Part shown: in pieces, positions 53,001-62,016 of the stretch | Layout: every line of letters starts with the position of its first letter | Numbering within the stretch: position 1 is the first letter of the stretch | Assembly (NCBI GenBank): GCA_029975555.1 | Contig: JARKOY010000173.1 | Location: 1-64,000 of the forward strand | Direction: 5' to 3' | From: Spirochaetia bacterium | Lineage (GTDB): Bacteria > Spirochaetota > Spirochaetia > Treponematales > Rectinemataceae | Length of the DNA: 64,000 nt | Notes under the pieces: model-generated | Told to the model about the DNA's origin: nothing | Databases searched by the model: none | The model's input: only the letters and a program-made list of their open reading frames with translations | Translations under genes and position numbers: made by a program

Positions 53001-54623
53001 ATGAACTCAAGACTTTCGCTGACTGTCCTCGTCTTGGCCATAATCCTTACGCCAGTTTCGGCGCAGGCGCAGGAAACGGAATTCGTCACGGTGTACGGCG
53101 CACAACTGCCCGAACTCGATCCTCAGCGAGCGCTTTTTTCGAACGAGGCGCAGATTCATACGGCGCTCTATGAAGGCCTTTTCACGTATGATCCTCAGTC
53201 GCTCGAGCCAGTGCGGGCGCTTGCCCAATCCTGGGAACGTTCGGCCGATAAGAAGCTGTACCGCTTCACCATCAGAGAAAATGCACGATGGTCCGACGGA
53301 ACGACCATCACTGCCGAAGATTTCGTGCGCTCATGGTTCAGGATGCTTGACCTGAATGCAGATTACGCGACCTTCTTCGACGTGATCGCAGGCGCAAAAG
53401 AGTACCGCACGGGGCGGGACCGAAACCCAGAGCATGTGGGCATCAAGGCCATAGATCTTCGCACCCTCGAGGTGAGCCTGGTGAGGCCCGTCGCCTATTT
53501 TACGCGGCTTCTCTGCCACCAATCCTTCTCCCTCATCCACCCTTCGATGCTGAACGTGAAAGACTGGAGAGCGGCGATTCCCTACCCGGTCAACGGCCCC
53601 TACAAGCCGGTCTCCATAACGGACGATGAACTCGTGCTCGCAAAAAATGATCAATACTGGGACGCCCAGAATGTCAGCATCCCCACTCTGCGCATGATGT
53701 TCACCGATGACGACGCGTTGGCCACATCGCTCTTTAATACGGGGCACGTGCACTGGCTCGCCGGCCCAGGCACGTATGAGGAGATACTGCTTCAGACCGC
53801 GGTGCAAGTTTTCCCCATCTACTCGACGCACTACTGGTTTTTCAACTGTCGATCCGCGCCATGGAACGATCGGAGGGTGAGGCGTGCACTCGCACTCCTT
53901 CTGCCGTGGGACACTATCCGCAGCGGCGACCTCTACAGGCTGCCCGCAAAAACGCTCGTGCTGCCCCTGCCTGGATATGCGAAGACAAAGGGCATAGAAA
54001 AGGCAGACCGCGAGGAGGCGTTGAAGCTTCTCTCCGAGGCCGGGTATCCAAACGGAGAGGGGCTTCCGGAGATTGTCATCGCCTTCGCCGACTACGAGAG
54101 GCCCCGCTCGATCGCCACGTCGTTCAAGACCGAATGGGAGAAGGCGCTTGGCCTGAAAGTCTCACTGAAACCCATGGAGCCTGCCTCGTACTACCAGACT
54201 ATCGGAAGCCGCGCGGAAAGTAGTTCCTTCACCCTCGCGCACGAGACATGGATCGGCGATTTCGCCGACCCAGAGGCCTTCCTCCAGATGTGGACCAGCG
54301 GCGCACCGCTCAACATCGCGGGCTACGACGATCCGGCATACATGGAATCCATGGATCAATCCTACAGCGCTGGCGATGATGCGCGCATGGTCCTCCTCTC
54401 GCAGGCCGAGACTGAACTTTTACAAGGCGCGGCCTGCCTCCCCATCTACCACAACTTCGCCGCCTCGGTCATCGACACCGATTACATTCAAGGTTGGTAT
54501 CAAAACGCCCTCGACGTGCACCCTTACAAGTATTTGCGCTTCGGGACCCCGAGCATCAATCCGAACGTAGCGCGGGCGGGGAGCGCCTCGACCATCGCAA
54601 GGATCACGGCGTCCGTACAATAA
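53001..54623 (+). CDS. Peptide-type ABC transporter solute-binding protein (OppA/family 5)
   Basis: This 540-residue exported protein has a signal peptide (about 1-24, ending VSAQAQ) and the family 5 hallmarks: LPELDPQRALFSNEAQIHTALYEGLFTYDP, RENARWSDGTTITAEDFVRSW, YPVNGPYKP, and WNDRRVRRALALLLPWD. Such proteins bind oligopeptides or other solutes. There is no lipobox Cys, so it is not obviously a lipoprotein. No permease or ATPase genes are adjacent, so it is an orphan that must work with components elsewhere. No clear Shine-Dalgarno precedes ATG 53001. Confidence 0.88.
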   Translation: MNSRLSLTVLVLAIILTPVSAQAQETEFVTVYGAQLPELDPQRALFSNEAQIHTALYEGLFTYDPQSLEPVRALAQSWERSADKKLYRFTIRENARWSDGTTITAEDFVRSWFRMLDLNADYATFFDVIAGAKEYRTGRDRNPEHVGIKAIDLRTLEVSLVRPVAYFTRLLCHQSFSLIHPSMLNVKDWRAAIPYPVNGPYKPVSITDDELVLAKNDQYWDAQNVSIPTLRMMFTDDDALATSLFNTGHVHWLAGPGTYEEILLQTAVQVFPIYSTHYWFFNCRSAPWNDRRVRRALALLLPWDTIRSGDLYRLPAKTLVLPLPGYAKTKGIEKADREEALKLLSEAGYPNGEGLPEIVIAFADYERPRSIATSFKTEWEKALGLKVSLKPMEPASYYQTIGSRAESSSFTLAHETWIGDFADPEAFLQMWTSGAPLNIAGYDDPAYMESMDQSYSAGDDARMVLLSQAETELLQGAACLPIYHNFAASVIDTDYIQGWYQNALDVHPYKYLRFGTPSINPNVARAGSASTIARITASVQ

Positions 54624-54644
54624 ATTGCAACGTGAGGAAGCATC

Positions 54645-55760
54645 ATGCAGCACAACGATGAGACAGGGGAATTCCTCAAAAGCTTGGGCTTTCCACAGCT
54701 CAACATCCATTCGATGAGCCGCCACCACGATTTCATTTCCGCAGGCAAGCGCATCCTCGTCATCGGGCCCATGGGGTCGGGCAAGACCGAGTTTTCGGCG
54801 CGTGTCTGGCGCGACAGCCGGATCGCCCTCAAAAAGAAGGGCGCCGCGGCTCGCCTCACGAGTTCAGGCCACGTCGACCGCAGAGACGTCTTCGTCGTGC
54901 GTTCGGCCCTCGACAAGAGCCGCTTCCCAGAATATCCCGACGACGCCCTCGCGTACCGCGGGGGGTACGAGCGCTGCGGGGATAGGATCGGCTCGGCGAA
55001 GGACTCCTTCAGCCTCGAGATGCTCATCGCCGAAAATCCTGGAGTAGGCACATGGGTCATCGACGAGGCGGCATTTTTCGACGAGCGCATCGCGTATCTT
55101 ATGAAGGACGAGGCAGAGTCCCGCGGGCTCTGCTTCATATCCCCGACGCTCGTGCTCAATTTTCGCCGAGAAATCTTCAACCAGACCGCAAGGTTGCTCT
55201 TAGAGACGGCGACCGACATCGTTCCGCTCACGGCATACTGCGAGCACGAGGAGTGCCTCAAAGATTCGCTCTACACTTACCGCTACTACCTGGTGGACGG
55301 CCAGGAGTGCCCCGCCCTGTACTTCGATCCCCTCATCATCATCGGAGGAGACCGCACCAAACACGACGGCCGCGAGCCGAACTACTGCACGCGCTGCGAT
55401 GAACACCACTACCTGCCGGGCAAGGAATATACGTTCTTTACGCTCAAACCTATGGGGGAGCTGGCTGCACGCGGGAACATTGCCCCCTTGCTCGCGGAGC
55501 TGAGCGCAATGCAAGGGAATATCGAGGAGTCTCGCCTCTATGCCTCGATCGAGAGCCGCTGTCAGGATGGATCGGACCGCGAAGTCCAGATGAACGCGCT
55601 CAAGGTGCCGCTCATCGCCGAGCGTGCGCTAGTCTATCTCTACGCTGAGCAGAATCTCTTGTCCGAAGAGCAGATGCGGTTCTTCATCTCAGAACTCAGC
55701 CTCGATAAGGACTATCTGAGCCAGAGGCTTGCGGACAACAGGCGCCCATTGGAACTTTAA
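54645..55760 (+). CDS. Thymidine-kinase-like P-loop protein (enlarged)
   Basis: This 371-residue protein resembles type II thymidine kinase. It has the P-loop GPMGSGKTEF (residues 41-50), Walker-B-like WVIDEAAFFDERI near 140, and a four-cysteine zinc module split between PLTAYCEHEECLKDSLYTYRYY and NYCTRCDEHHYLPG. It is about twice normal TK1 length: 40 extra N-terminal residues, an insertion after the P-loop (about 60-110) and a C-terminal helical extension of about 100 residues. It would phosphorylate thymidine if active, but the changes leave this uncertain. It starts 21 nt after the binding-protein gene on the same strand. Confidence 0.65.
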   Translation: MQHNDETGEFLKSLGFPQLNIHSMSRHHDFISAGKRILVIGPMGSGKTEFSARVWRDSRIALKKKGAAARLTSSGHVDRRDVFVVRSALDKSRFPEYPDDALAYRGGYERCGDRIGSAKDSFSLEMLIAENPGVGTWVIDEAAFFDERIAYLMKDEAESRGLCFISPTLVLNFRREIFNQTARLLLETATDIVPLTAYCEHEECLKDSLYTYRYYLVDGQECPALYFDPLIIIGGDRTKHDGREPNYCTRCDEHHYLPGKEYTFFTLKPMGELAARGNIAPLLAELSAMQGNIEESRLYASIESRCQDGSDREVQMNALKVPLIAERALVYLYAEQNLLSEEQMRFFISELSLDKDYLSQRLADNRRPLEL

Positions 55761-55790
55761 CATCGAAGTTTTAAAAGCGGCGGGGGCTTT

Positions 55791-57044
55791 TTAATGCTGC
55801 CTTTCCGTCAGCGCCTCTCTCGCGTACTGTGCGAAGGAGGACGCCTGTGCGGGCGATGCGAAGGCCGCCCTGAAAAAGGTCGGGCTTCCGCCTCCTCTGC
55901 CGCCGAGCGCAGCCATCTTTTCTTTTAAGAGCCCTGCGAGGGCCGGAAAACCAGTCTTCTGGCCGACCTGCACCACGACCGTCGAATCGGCCAGAGAGAG
56001 GGCTATGGACGCTCTACCGAGGGCTGACGCGGCTTTGACGAGGGCGGTGCCTCGCTCCGCATCGTCATCCTCGAGCCTGAATTCGAGCACAGCTCCCGGC
56101 GCGGCGCGCGCAATTGCCAGCTCCGCCTCTGCCTCGGCGAGCAGCTGGACATACCGCCTCGCCTTTCTCTCTGAGGAGGCGGCCTTCTCAATGCTGTCCT
56201 CAAGCCGCGCGACCACATCCTCCACGCCAGAACCGAGCAGCAGCGCAGCCTGCTTCGCCTCAGAATATGCCTTACACAAAAGTTCCAGCGCACGACCTCC
56301 CGACGCAAAATACACGCGCACCTTGCCTTTGTACCGCTCCAGCGAAAGGATTTTGAGGGTCCTGAGCTGGCCCGTACGATCCAGGTGGGTGCCTCCACAG
56401 GGAGACCAGTCGTAGCCGTCGACCTCGACGACTCTGATCACCGCCTCGTCAGCAGGCGGCCTCTTTCGCAGCGTAAATGCCGACAAGTCCTCGGGAGGGC
56501 AATAATGGACCCGCACGGGGACATCGCGCTCAATCCAGCCGTCGACCTTCGCCTCGATCTCCGCGAGGGGCATATCCGCCGGACTTTCGGCCGAGACATC
56601 GACGGTGCAGTACTCGGTCCCGAGGTGAAACGAGAGCGTATGGATGCCGTAATCCTGCTCGAGCACCGCCGACAGAAGGTGTTGCCCCGTATGCTGCTGC
56701 ATGTGGTAATGTCGACGCTGCCAATCGATGCAAAGGTGCACACGGGCACCGACCCACAGCCCCTTTGCTTCCAGCACCGCTAGGCCGCCCTCAGCGCCCG
56801 CAGAGATGTCTACAAAGTGCCAAATGCGCCCATCAATCTCCTGTACATCGACGACGGGCACCCTTTCAATGAACCCCAGGTCGGGAGGCTGCCCTCCGCC
56901 CTCGGGATAGAAGATCGTCGTGTCGAGCTGGACGCGGGCCTGCCCCCTCGGATCGTCCACCTCTATCGCCGTGATTACAGCCTCCGCCTCAGAGAGCCAA
57001 GGGTTTTTATAGAAAAGCCTCTCATCGAGCGCGCGAGCATTCAT
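55791..57044 (-). CDS. Alanyl-tRNA editing protein (AlaX family, long form)
   Basis: This 417-residue protein has an N-terminal AlaRS-like beta domain (FYPEGGGQPPDLG). The editing-site zinc ligands are in QQHTGQHLLSAV (H-x3-H, about residue 118) and CGGTHLDRTGQL (C-x3-H, about 217). A C-terminal DHHA1-like domain follows after a coiled segment. Such AlaX-L proteins hydrolyse Ser or Gly mischarged on tRNA-Ala in trans. It is convergent with the TK-like gene and lies 12 bp downstream of smc, probably in the same transcript. Confidence 0.9.
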   Translation of the reverse strand: MNARALDERLFYKNPWLSEAEAVITAIEVDDPRGQARVQLDTTIFYPEGGGQPPDLGFIERVPVVDVQEIDGRIWHFVDISAGAEGGLAVLEAKGLWVGARVHLCIDWQRRHYHMQQHTGQHLLSAVLEQDYGIHTLSFHLGTEYCTVDVSAESPADMPLAEIEAKVDGWIERDVPVRVHYCPPEDLSAFTLRKRPPADEAVIRVVEVDGYDWSPCGGTHLDRTGQLRTLKILSLERYKGKVRVYFASGGRALELLCKAYSEAKQAALLLGSGVEDVVARLEDSIEKAASSERKARRYVQLLAEAEAELAIARAAPGAVLEFRLEDDDAERGTALVKAASALGRASIALSLADSTVVVQVGQKTGFPALAGLLKEKMAALGGRGGGSPTFFRAAFASPAQASSFAQYAREALTERQH

Positions 57045-57056
57045 TGCATCATCCTT

Positions 57057-59966
57057 TCATGCCGGCGAGGCACCTGTCAGCCTCGCGCCTTCTTTATCGT
57101 CGAGCTGGCGCCCCTCCTCGTACTCGACATCTTCTTCCTCGAAGGGCTGATCGGGGACATAGACGGGCCGCACGATGCCGTTCTCATTCTGTACCCGGAT
57201 CGCAATCGTCTTGGTGACGCCCGACTCCTCCATCGTGACGCCGAGGAGCGTATCGGCGCATGCCACGGTCTTCTTGTTGTGGGTGATCACGATGAACTGG
57301 CTGGTAGTGCCGAACTCCCTCAGAAGATTCACCAGCTGAATGATGTTGGCTTCATCCAAGGCCGCATCGATTTCGTCAAGAAAACAGAAGGGCGACGGCT
57401 TGACCATGTAGGTCGCGAAGAGCAGCGCGATCGCGGTGAGCGTCCGCTCCCCGCCCGACAACAGCGATATATTCTCAAGCTTTTTCCCAGGCGGCTGGGC
57501 GTAGATTTCGATGCCGCTCTCAAGCACGTGGTCGGAATCGAGGAGGCGGAGCTCGGCCCGCCCTCCGCCGAAGAGCCTGCGGAACATATTGTGAAAATTC
57601 TTCTTGATTCTGTTGTAGGTATCGACAAAGAGCTGTGCGCTCTCGGTGCGGATCTCGTCGGTGATGCGCACCAGGTCCGCGCGCGCCTTCACCAGGTCCT
57701 CATACTGACCGTTCAAAAATTCATAGCGCTGCCGGACTTCATCGAATTCTTCAGGGGCCATGAGATTGACGGATCCGAGCGAGGCCAGCGACGATTTCAG
57801 CGACGCAAGCTCCTCCCTGATCTCCGAAAGCGGTCTGTGGATTTCGTACATCCTGGTCTCGTACGCCGAAAGGTCGCGCGAATAGAGCTCCGTAAACGTG
57901 TCCTTGATGTTTCTAATCTCGGTCTCGTTCTGCGCGACCGCCATGTGGAGGTCTTCTAGTTCCTGCTGTATCGTCCGCAATTTCTGCTCGAGCTCGGAGG
58001 ACTCCTTGCGCTTCTCCTCGAGGTCGGCAGTGCGTTGGCCGATAGTGCGTTCAAGTTCCGCCATCTCCGCCGAGAGGCGACGGCCCCGCTGCTCAATCTC
58101 GGCGATTTCTTCATCGAGCGTCTCGAGCTCTTCCTCCAGCTCGCCCTGGCGGCGCTGTTCTCCGGCAAGCTCGTTTGCGATCTCTCGACGGTAGGCTTCC
58201 TGGCCGGCAATCTCTCGCCTCAGCACAGAAAGGGCATCCTGGGCAGCCTCCATCTGGGCCTGAATCTTAGCCTTTTCGAGCCGTGCCTCTTCGAGGGTCT
58301 TCCGGTAGGTCTCGATTTTTTTTGCGAGCTCGCCATTCCGCACCGAGAGCACCTGATTTTCTGCATCGATCGCCTTAAGCCGCTCGGCGTGCGCCGCAAT
58401 GGCCGCATCGATGCGCCGCTTCTGTGTCATCACGCCTTCAGGCGCGACAAGTTCGTTGAGAAATCCCGGCGAGACGGCGACATAGCGCAGAAAATCCTCT
58501 TCCAGCGACTTCGACTGCAATGAGAGCTCCCGCAGATCGGCACAGAGATTCTCGATCGTTTGTGCGCGCTCCTCGGCCCGCAGCGAGGCTGCAGCCCGCG
58601 CATAGTCCTGAAGCCTGTCCGCCCGAGATGCCGCCAAACGCGTAATGTCATTAATTTTTTGTCTGATCTGCCCCTCGAGCTTCTGCCGCTGTTCGATCTG
58701 GGTTTCGGACTGGCGCAGGCGCTCGTCGACGAGCTGGGCTATCCTCTCCGTAATCGTGTCGAGTTCGTGGCGCAACTGCGCGGTCTTTTGGCCTATTTCC
58801 TTCGATTCTTCGGCGTTGTGCCTGATGCTTTCCTCATTGGTCTTCACCGAAAGGGCTGCGGCGGAGATGTTCTGGTCGAAGGTCTGGATGTTGGCCTCGA
58901 CATCACGAATCCGTGCCCTGTAGCCCGCATGTTCGGCCTCTTTCTCTCCTTCTTCATCGCGGAGGGACTCGATCTTCGCGGCGATGGTACGATCCCGGCC
59001 CTGGAGCTGCTCGATCTTCGTCTTCAGCTCGCGATGCCGCTCCGCGAGGAGCGCCTTCTGCTTCTCCTTGCCGTTCTTTTCCACTGCAAGCCCGTACAAG
59101 AGCTTCTGCATCTCGACGAGTTTGGCCTCGAGCTCGTTGACGAGATCGAGCCCCTCCGACATCGATGCGCTCATGGCGTCGATGCGCTGCACGAGGGCTT
59201 CGCGTTCCTTCTTCTTCTGATCGAAGGACGCGCTGCTGCGATCGCGTTCTCGGACGTACTGTCGCAGACGCACCAGGTAGAGGTCGAGCTCAGTCTCGAA
59301 TATTTTGTCTTTTAACTGCCTGTACTGAATGGTTTTTTCCGCCTGAACCTTCAGGCTCTCGTAGGAGTTTTTAACTTCCCGGACGATGCCCTCGATCTGG
59401 CGCATGTTCTCTTCGGTCTTCGCGAGCTTGAGCTCTGCCTCGCGCGCGCGGACCTTGTGCTTCGTGATGCCCGCCGCCTCTTCGAAGAGATAGCGCCTGT
59501 CCTCCGGCTTGGACGACAGTATCTGGTCGATGCGCCCCTGTTCCATCACCGAATAGGCCGACTTGCCGATCCCCGTATCCCAGAAGAGTTCCCGTACATC
59601 CTTCAGTTTCGCCAGTTTGCCGTTGATGAAATATTCGTTTTCGCCCGAGCGGTAGAGCCGTCGCTTCACTTCGATCTCGGGCACATCGAGGGGGAGCGCC
59701 CCTCCTTCGTTGCCGATGGTGATCGCCACTTCCGCGACCGACAGAGGCCGCCTGTTCTCCGTACCGTTGAAGATGATGTCCTCCATCGATTCGGCGCGGA
59801 GGCTCTTCGCCGACTGCTCTCCGACGACCCACTTTATCGCGTCGACGATATTGGACTTGCCGCAGCCGTTCGGCCCGAGCAGCGCCGAAATTCCCTGGGA
59901 AAACTCGATGCGCACTCTGTCCGCAAACGACTTAAATCCGAATATTTCAAGGCTTTTCAAATACAC
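57057..59966 (-). CDS. smc: Chromosome segregation protein SMC (no recognisable hinge)
   Basis: This 969-residue SMC has an N-terminal head (LLGPNGCGKSNIVDAIKWV, residues 30-48) and the C-terminal head signature LLSGGERTLTAIALLFA (about 836) and Walker B FCFLDEIDAALDEAN (about 862). Long coiled coils run between the heads (about 165-800). Typical bacterial SMC is around 1150-1190 residues with a globular hinge of about 150 residues in the middle. Here the midpoint (about 489-515, RYVAVSPGFLNELVAPEG) is only a short non-coil turn, and no hinge glycine motif is seen. GTG start with AAGGA. SMC organises and segregates chromosomes as an ATP-driven dimer. Own terminator-bounded transcript upstream. 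Confidence 0.92.
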   Translation of the reverse strand: MYLKSLEIFGFKSFADRVRIEFSQGISALLGPNGCGKSNIVDAIKWVVGEQSAKSLRAESMEDIIFNGTENRRPLSVAEVAITIGNEGGALPLDVPEIEVKRRLYRSGENEYFINGKLAKLKDVRELFWDTGIGKSAYSVMEQGRIDQILSSKPEDRRYLFEEAAGITKHKVRAREAELKLAKTEENMRQIEGIVREVKNSYESLKVQAEKTIQYRQLKDKIFETELDLYLVRLRQYVRERDRSSASFDQKKKEREALVQRIDAMSASMSEGLDLVNELEAKLVEMQKLLYGLAVEKNGKEKQKALLAERHRELKTKIEQLQGRDRTIAAKIESLRDEEGEKEAEHAGYRARIRDVEANIQTFDQNISAAALSVKTNEESIRHNAEESKEIGQKTAQLRHELDTITERIAQLVDERLRQSETQIEQRQKLEGQIRQKINDITRLAASRADRLQDYARAAASLRAEERAQTIENLCADLRELSLQSKSLEEDFLRYVAVSPGFLNELVAPEGVMTQKRRIDAAIAAHAERLKAIDAENQVLSVRNGELAKKIETYRKTLEEARLEKAKIQAQMEAAQDALSVLRREIAGQEAYRREIANELAGEQRRQGELEEELETLDEEIAEIEQRGRRLSAEMAELERTIGQRTADLEEKRKESSELEQKLRTIQQELEDLHMAVAQNETEIRNIKDTFTELYSRDLSAYETRMYEIHRPLSEIREELASLKSSLASLGSVNLMAPEEFDEVRQRYEFLNGQYEDLVKARADLVRITDEIRTESAQLFVDTYNRIKKNFHNMFRRLFGGGRAELRLLDSDHVLESGIEIYAQPPGKKLENISLLSGGERTLTAIALLFATYMVKPSPFCFLDEIDAALDEANIIQLVNLLREFGTTSQFIVITHNKKTVACADTLLGVTMEESGVTKTIAIRVQNENGIVRPVYVPDQPFEEEDVEYEEGRQLDDKEGARLTGASPA

Positions 59967-59990
59967 AAAGCATTTCCTTTCGAATCAAAT

Positions 59991-60031
59991 AAAAAGCACC
60001 CGCAGCAACGCGCCGGCGCACTGCAGGTGCT
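59991..60031 (-). terminator. Rho-independent terminator after the HTH-EIIA gene
   Basis: On the minus strand AGCACC...GGTGCT closes a long GC-rich stem with inner GCGC/GCGC pairing, followed by TTTTTATTT. It separates the HTH-EIIA gene from smc. Confidence 0.68.
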
Positions 60032-60050
60032 CTATCAGAGCGAGTCAGGC

Positions 60051-60704
60051 CTATTGATCCTGCCGGATCAGTAGCTCATACGCCTCATTCGCCGTTTTGC
60101 AGTTCAGAAGCCCATCTCGTAGCTCCACCACCTTGAGCCGCGCGGAAAAGAACGAAAGCGTCTGCAGGTAATATGCATGCTGATTATACGCCGCAGCGAT
60201 CATGAATAGAAGTCGCACGGGCACGTCGTCGAGCGTCTGGAAATCGGTGATATCGCACTTCGAAATGCCAATGGAGATCGCCAGGTCCGTCACGGAGTTC
60301 AGACGAACGTGGGGAATCGCGATACCCTTGCCGATCGCGGTGCTCATGAGCTCTTCGCGGCGAAGGATTTCCGATATCAATTCCTGCTTGTTCTTGATCT
60401 GAGGTGCCGTGGAAAGGTTTTCGGCGAGTGCAATCAGAGCATCGCGCTTCGAGGGGTAATTGAGAAACAAAATGCGATCAGGCGAGATGATGTTCTGAAT
60501 TTTTACGCTGCTGATGAGTGCTACTGGCCGATTTGAAGAAAGGCGCTCATTGACCCACCGCTCGATTTCGCTCTTCTTGAAGCGCCAGACGGTACCGATC
60601 TTGCCGGAAGGTATCTCACCTTTCTGCGCCCAGTCGTACACGGTTCGTTCGGATACTCGCAAGTATTTCGCCACTTCTTCAATGGTCAGGATATCGTCAT
60701 CCAT
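60051..60704 (-). CDS. Excisionase-type HTH fused to PTS EIIA (PtsN-like regulator)
   Basis: This 217-residue protein fuses two modules. Residues 1-55 are a MerR/excisionase-type helix-turn-helix (TIEEVAKYLRVSERTVYDWAQKGEIPSGKIG). Residues about 65-215 are a fructose/nitrogen-type EIIA domain with the phosphorylatable His in GIAIPHVRL (about residue 132). PtsN proteins are phosphorylated by a PTS chain and regulate metabolism; here the fused domain suggests DNA binding controlled by phosphorylation. GGAGG precedes the ATG, with a TTGACA-type promoter and its own terminator. No PTS sugar permease is in the window. Confidence 0.88.
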   Translation of the reverse strand: MDDDILTIEEVAKYLRVSERTVYDWAQKGEIPSGKIGTVWRFKKSEIERWVNERLSSNRPVALISSVKIQNIISPDRILFLNYPSKRDALIALAENLSTAPQIKNKQELISEILRREELMSTAIGKGIAIPHVRLNSVTDLAISIGISKCDITDFQTLDDVPVRLLFMIAAAYNQHAYYLQTLSFFSARLKVVELRDGLLNCKTANEAYELLIRQDQ

Positions 60705-60738
60705 GCGGTACGCCCCTCCGACTTGAAATTTATGACAT

Positions 60739-60768
60739 ATTATTGAATCTTGTTGTAAGGTCTGTCAA
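60739..60768 (-). promoter_or_regulatory. Promoter of the HTH-EIIA gene
   Basis: The minus strand reads TTGACA - 18 bp - AATAAT, with the -10 ending 34 bp before the ATG. The -35 is a perfect consensus. Confidence 0.58.
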
Positions 60769-60788
60769 GTATTGGAAAATAGTATTTT

Positions 60789-61595
60789 TTACTCATCATC
60801 GCTCGCCTCCTTTTCCCACGACTCGAGGAATACGTCGACCGCCTTTGAAGGAAAACCTTCATGCTTCAAATGTGCCCGCAGCAGCGAATACTGTTCGCTG
60901 AAAGACAACAGGTGTGGCTCCGCATCAGCCCCGGTCCCGGGCCTCTGGGAAAGATCGTGTGGCCGGCAGTGTCTTCGACCGATTCCGCGGCCGCCGCGCG
61001 GAAAACGCTGCGTGCGTCTCAGCAGCGCGACGCAGCTTCTGCGGATCGCCTCTTGCATTTCGTCCTCCGCGAGGGAGGCAAAACCGTCGGCGAGTATCGT
61101 TTTTGGGTCTTCGAAGAGGCCTATGCGAGGCCACGCGAGCGCCTTTATGCGGTCCGGGCCCTGCCCCTTCCTCACCATGTGAGACCGCACGAGCATTGCG
61201 ACATAGCGGCGGTCATCGACACAGCGCTGGTCGCAGAGCCACTTGAGGCAGGTGTGGGATATCGCTGGTTCATAGCCTTTATTCAGCAGTTTTCCATACA
61301 GCTGCCTTGAACCCTGTTCGGCGCGCGAAAGGATCGAAAGAGCCTCCTTGCGCGCACGGTGCAGGGCATCGAGGCGGCCAAGCGCGGACACCGCCTCTTC
61401 GTCCAAGGTCTCATCCGTCATGAGCGTGACTGGGCTCGACCCCTCAGCGACGACAAGCGTCCGAACGCCATGGTCGAAGAGATAGCCCAACAGCTCGGCG
61501 TCCTTGGCGTCGAAACGAAACAGAAGGCCTCCGGAGAGCGCCACTTCGAGCGTTCCGGAGGCCTTTTCGCGAACGGACTCGATCCGCACCGCCAT
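60789..61595 (-). CDS. recX: RecX-family regulatory protein
   Basis: This 268-residue protein shows RecX three-helix repeats: ALSILSRAEQGSRQLYGKLLNKGY (about 85-108) and WLCDQRCVDDRRYVAMLVRSH (about 118-138). RecX binds RecA filaments and limits recombination. An Arg/Gly-rich segment of about 40 residues (QRFPRGGRGIGRRHCRPHD, about 195-213 onward) interrupts the region where the later repeat lies. It starts 3 nt after rpsI in the rplM-rpsI-recX operon. Confidence 0.83.
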   Translation of the reverse strand: MAVRIESVREKASGTLEVALSGGLLFRFDAKDAELLGYLFDHGVRTLVVAEGSSPVTLMTDETLDEEAVSALGRLDALHRARKEALSILSRAEQGSRQLYGKLLNKGYEPAISHTCLKWLCDQRCVDDRRYVAMLVRSHMVRKGQGPDRIKALAWPRIGLFEDPKTILADGFASLAEDEMQEAIRRSCVALLRRTQRFPRGGRGIGRRHCRPHDLSQRPGTGADAEPHLLSFSEQYSLLRAHLKHEGFPSKAVDVFLESWEKEASDDE

Positions 61596-61598
61596 AGG

Positions 61599-61997
61599 TC
61601 AGCGCTTGGAGAACTGGAATCTCCGGCGAGCGCCGCGCTGGCCGTATTTCTTGCGCTCCACCATGCGCGGGTCGCGGGTCAAAAGCCCATTGGCCTTGAG
61701 CGATGCGCGGTTTGCAGGGTCTATCTGCGCAAGGGCGCGGGCAAGCCCGTGGGTGCAGGCGCCGGCCTGGCCCGTGGGGCCACCGCCGATGACCGTGATA
61801 TATGCATCGAACTTATTTTCGCTGGCGGTGACGAGGAGAGGCTTGCGGACCTGTGCGACGAGACTCTCGATCGTAAAATATTCTTTGAGATCCCTCTGAT
61901 TGATGATTATCTTGCCTGAACCTTCACGGAGAAACACCCTCGCAACTGCGCATTTGCGGCGGCCCGTACCAATACCAAGGTTGATGTTCTTGACCAT
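61599..61997 (-). CDS. rpsI: Small ribosomal subunit protein uS9
   Basis: This 132-residue protein has the S9 features: [19 protein letters not shown] at the start, [19 protein letters not shown] in the middle and the basic C-terminal tail [24 protein letters not shown] that reaches the ribosomal P site. It follows rplM with a 19-nt gap, the universal bacterial rplM-rpsI order, and is followed after 3 nt by recX. Confidence 0.97.
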   Translation of the reverse strand: MVKNINLGIGTGRRKCAVARVFLREGSGKIIINQRDLKEYFTIESLVAQVRKPLLVTASENKFDAYITVIGGGPTGQAGACTHGLARALAQIDPANRASLKANGLLTRDPRMVERKKYGQRGARRRFQFSKR

Positions 61998-62016
61998 TTT
62001 GTCTTCCTTCCCTCAA

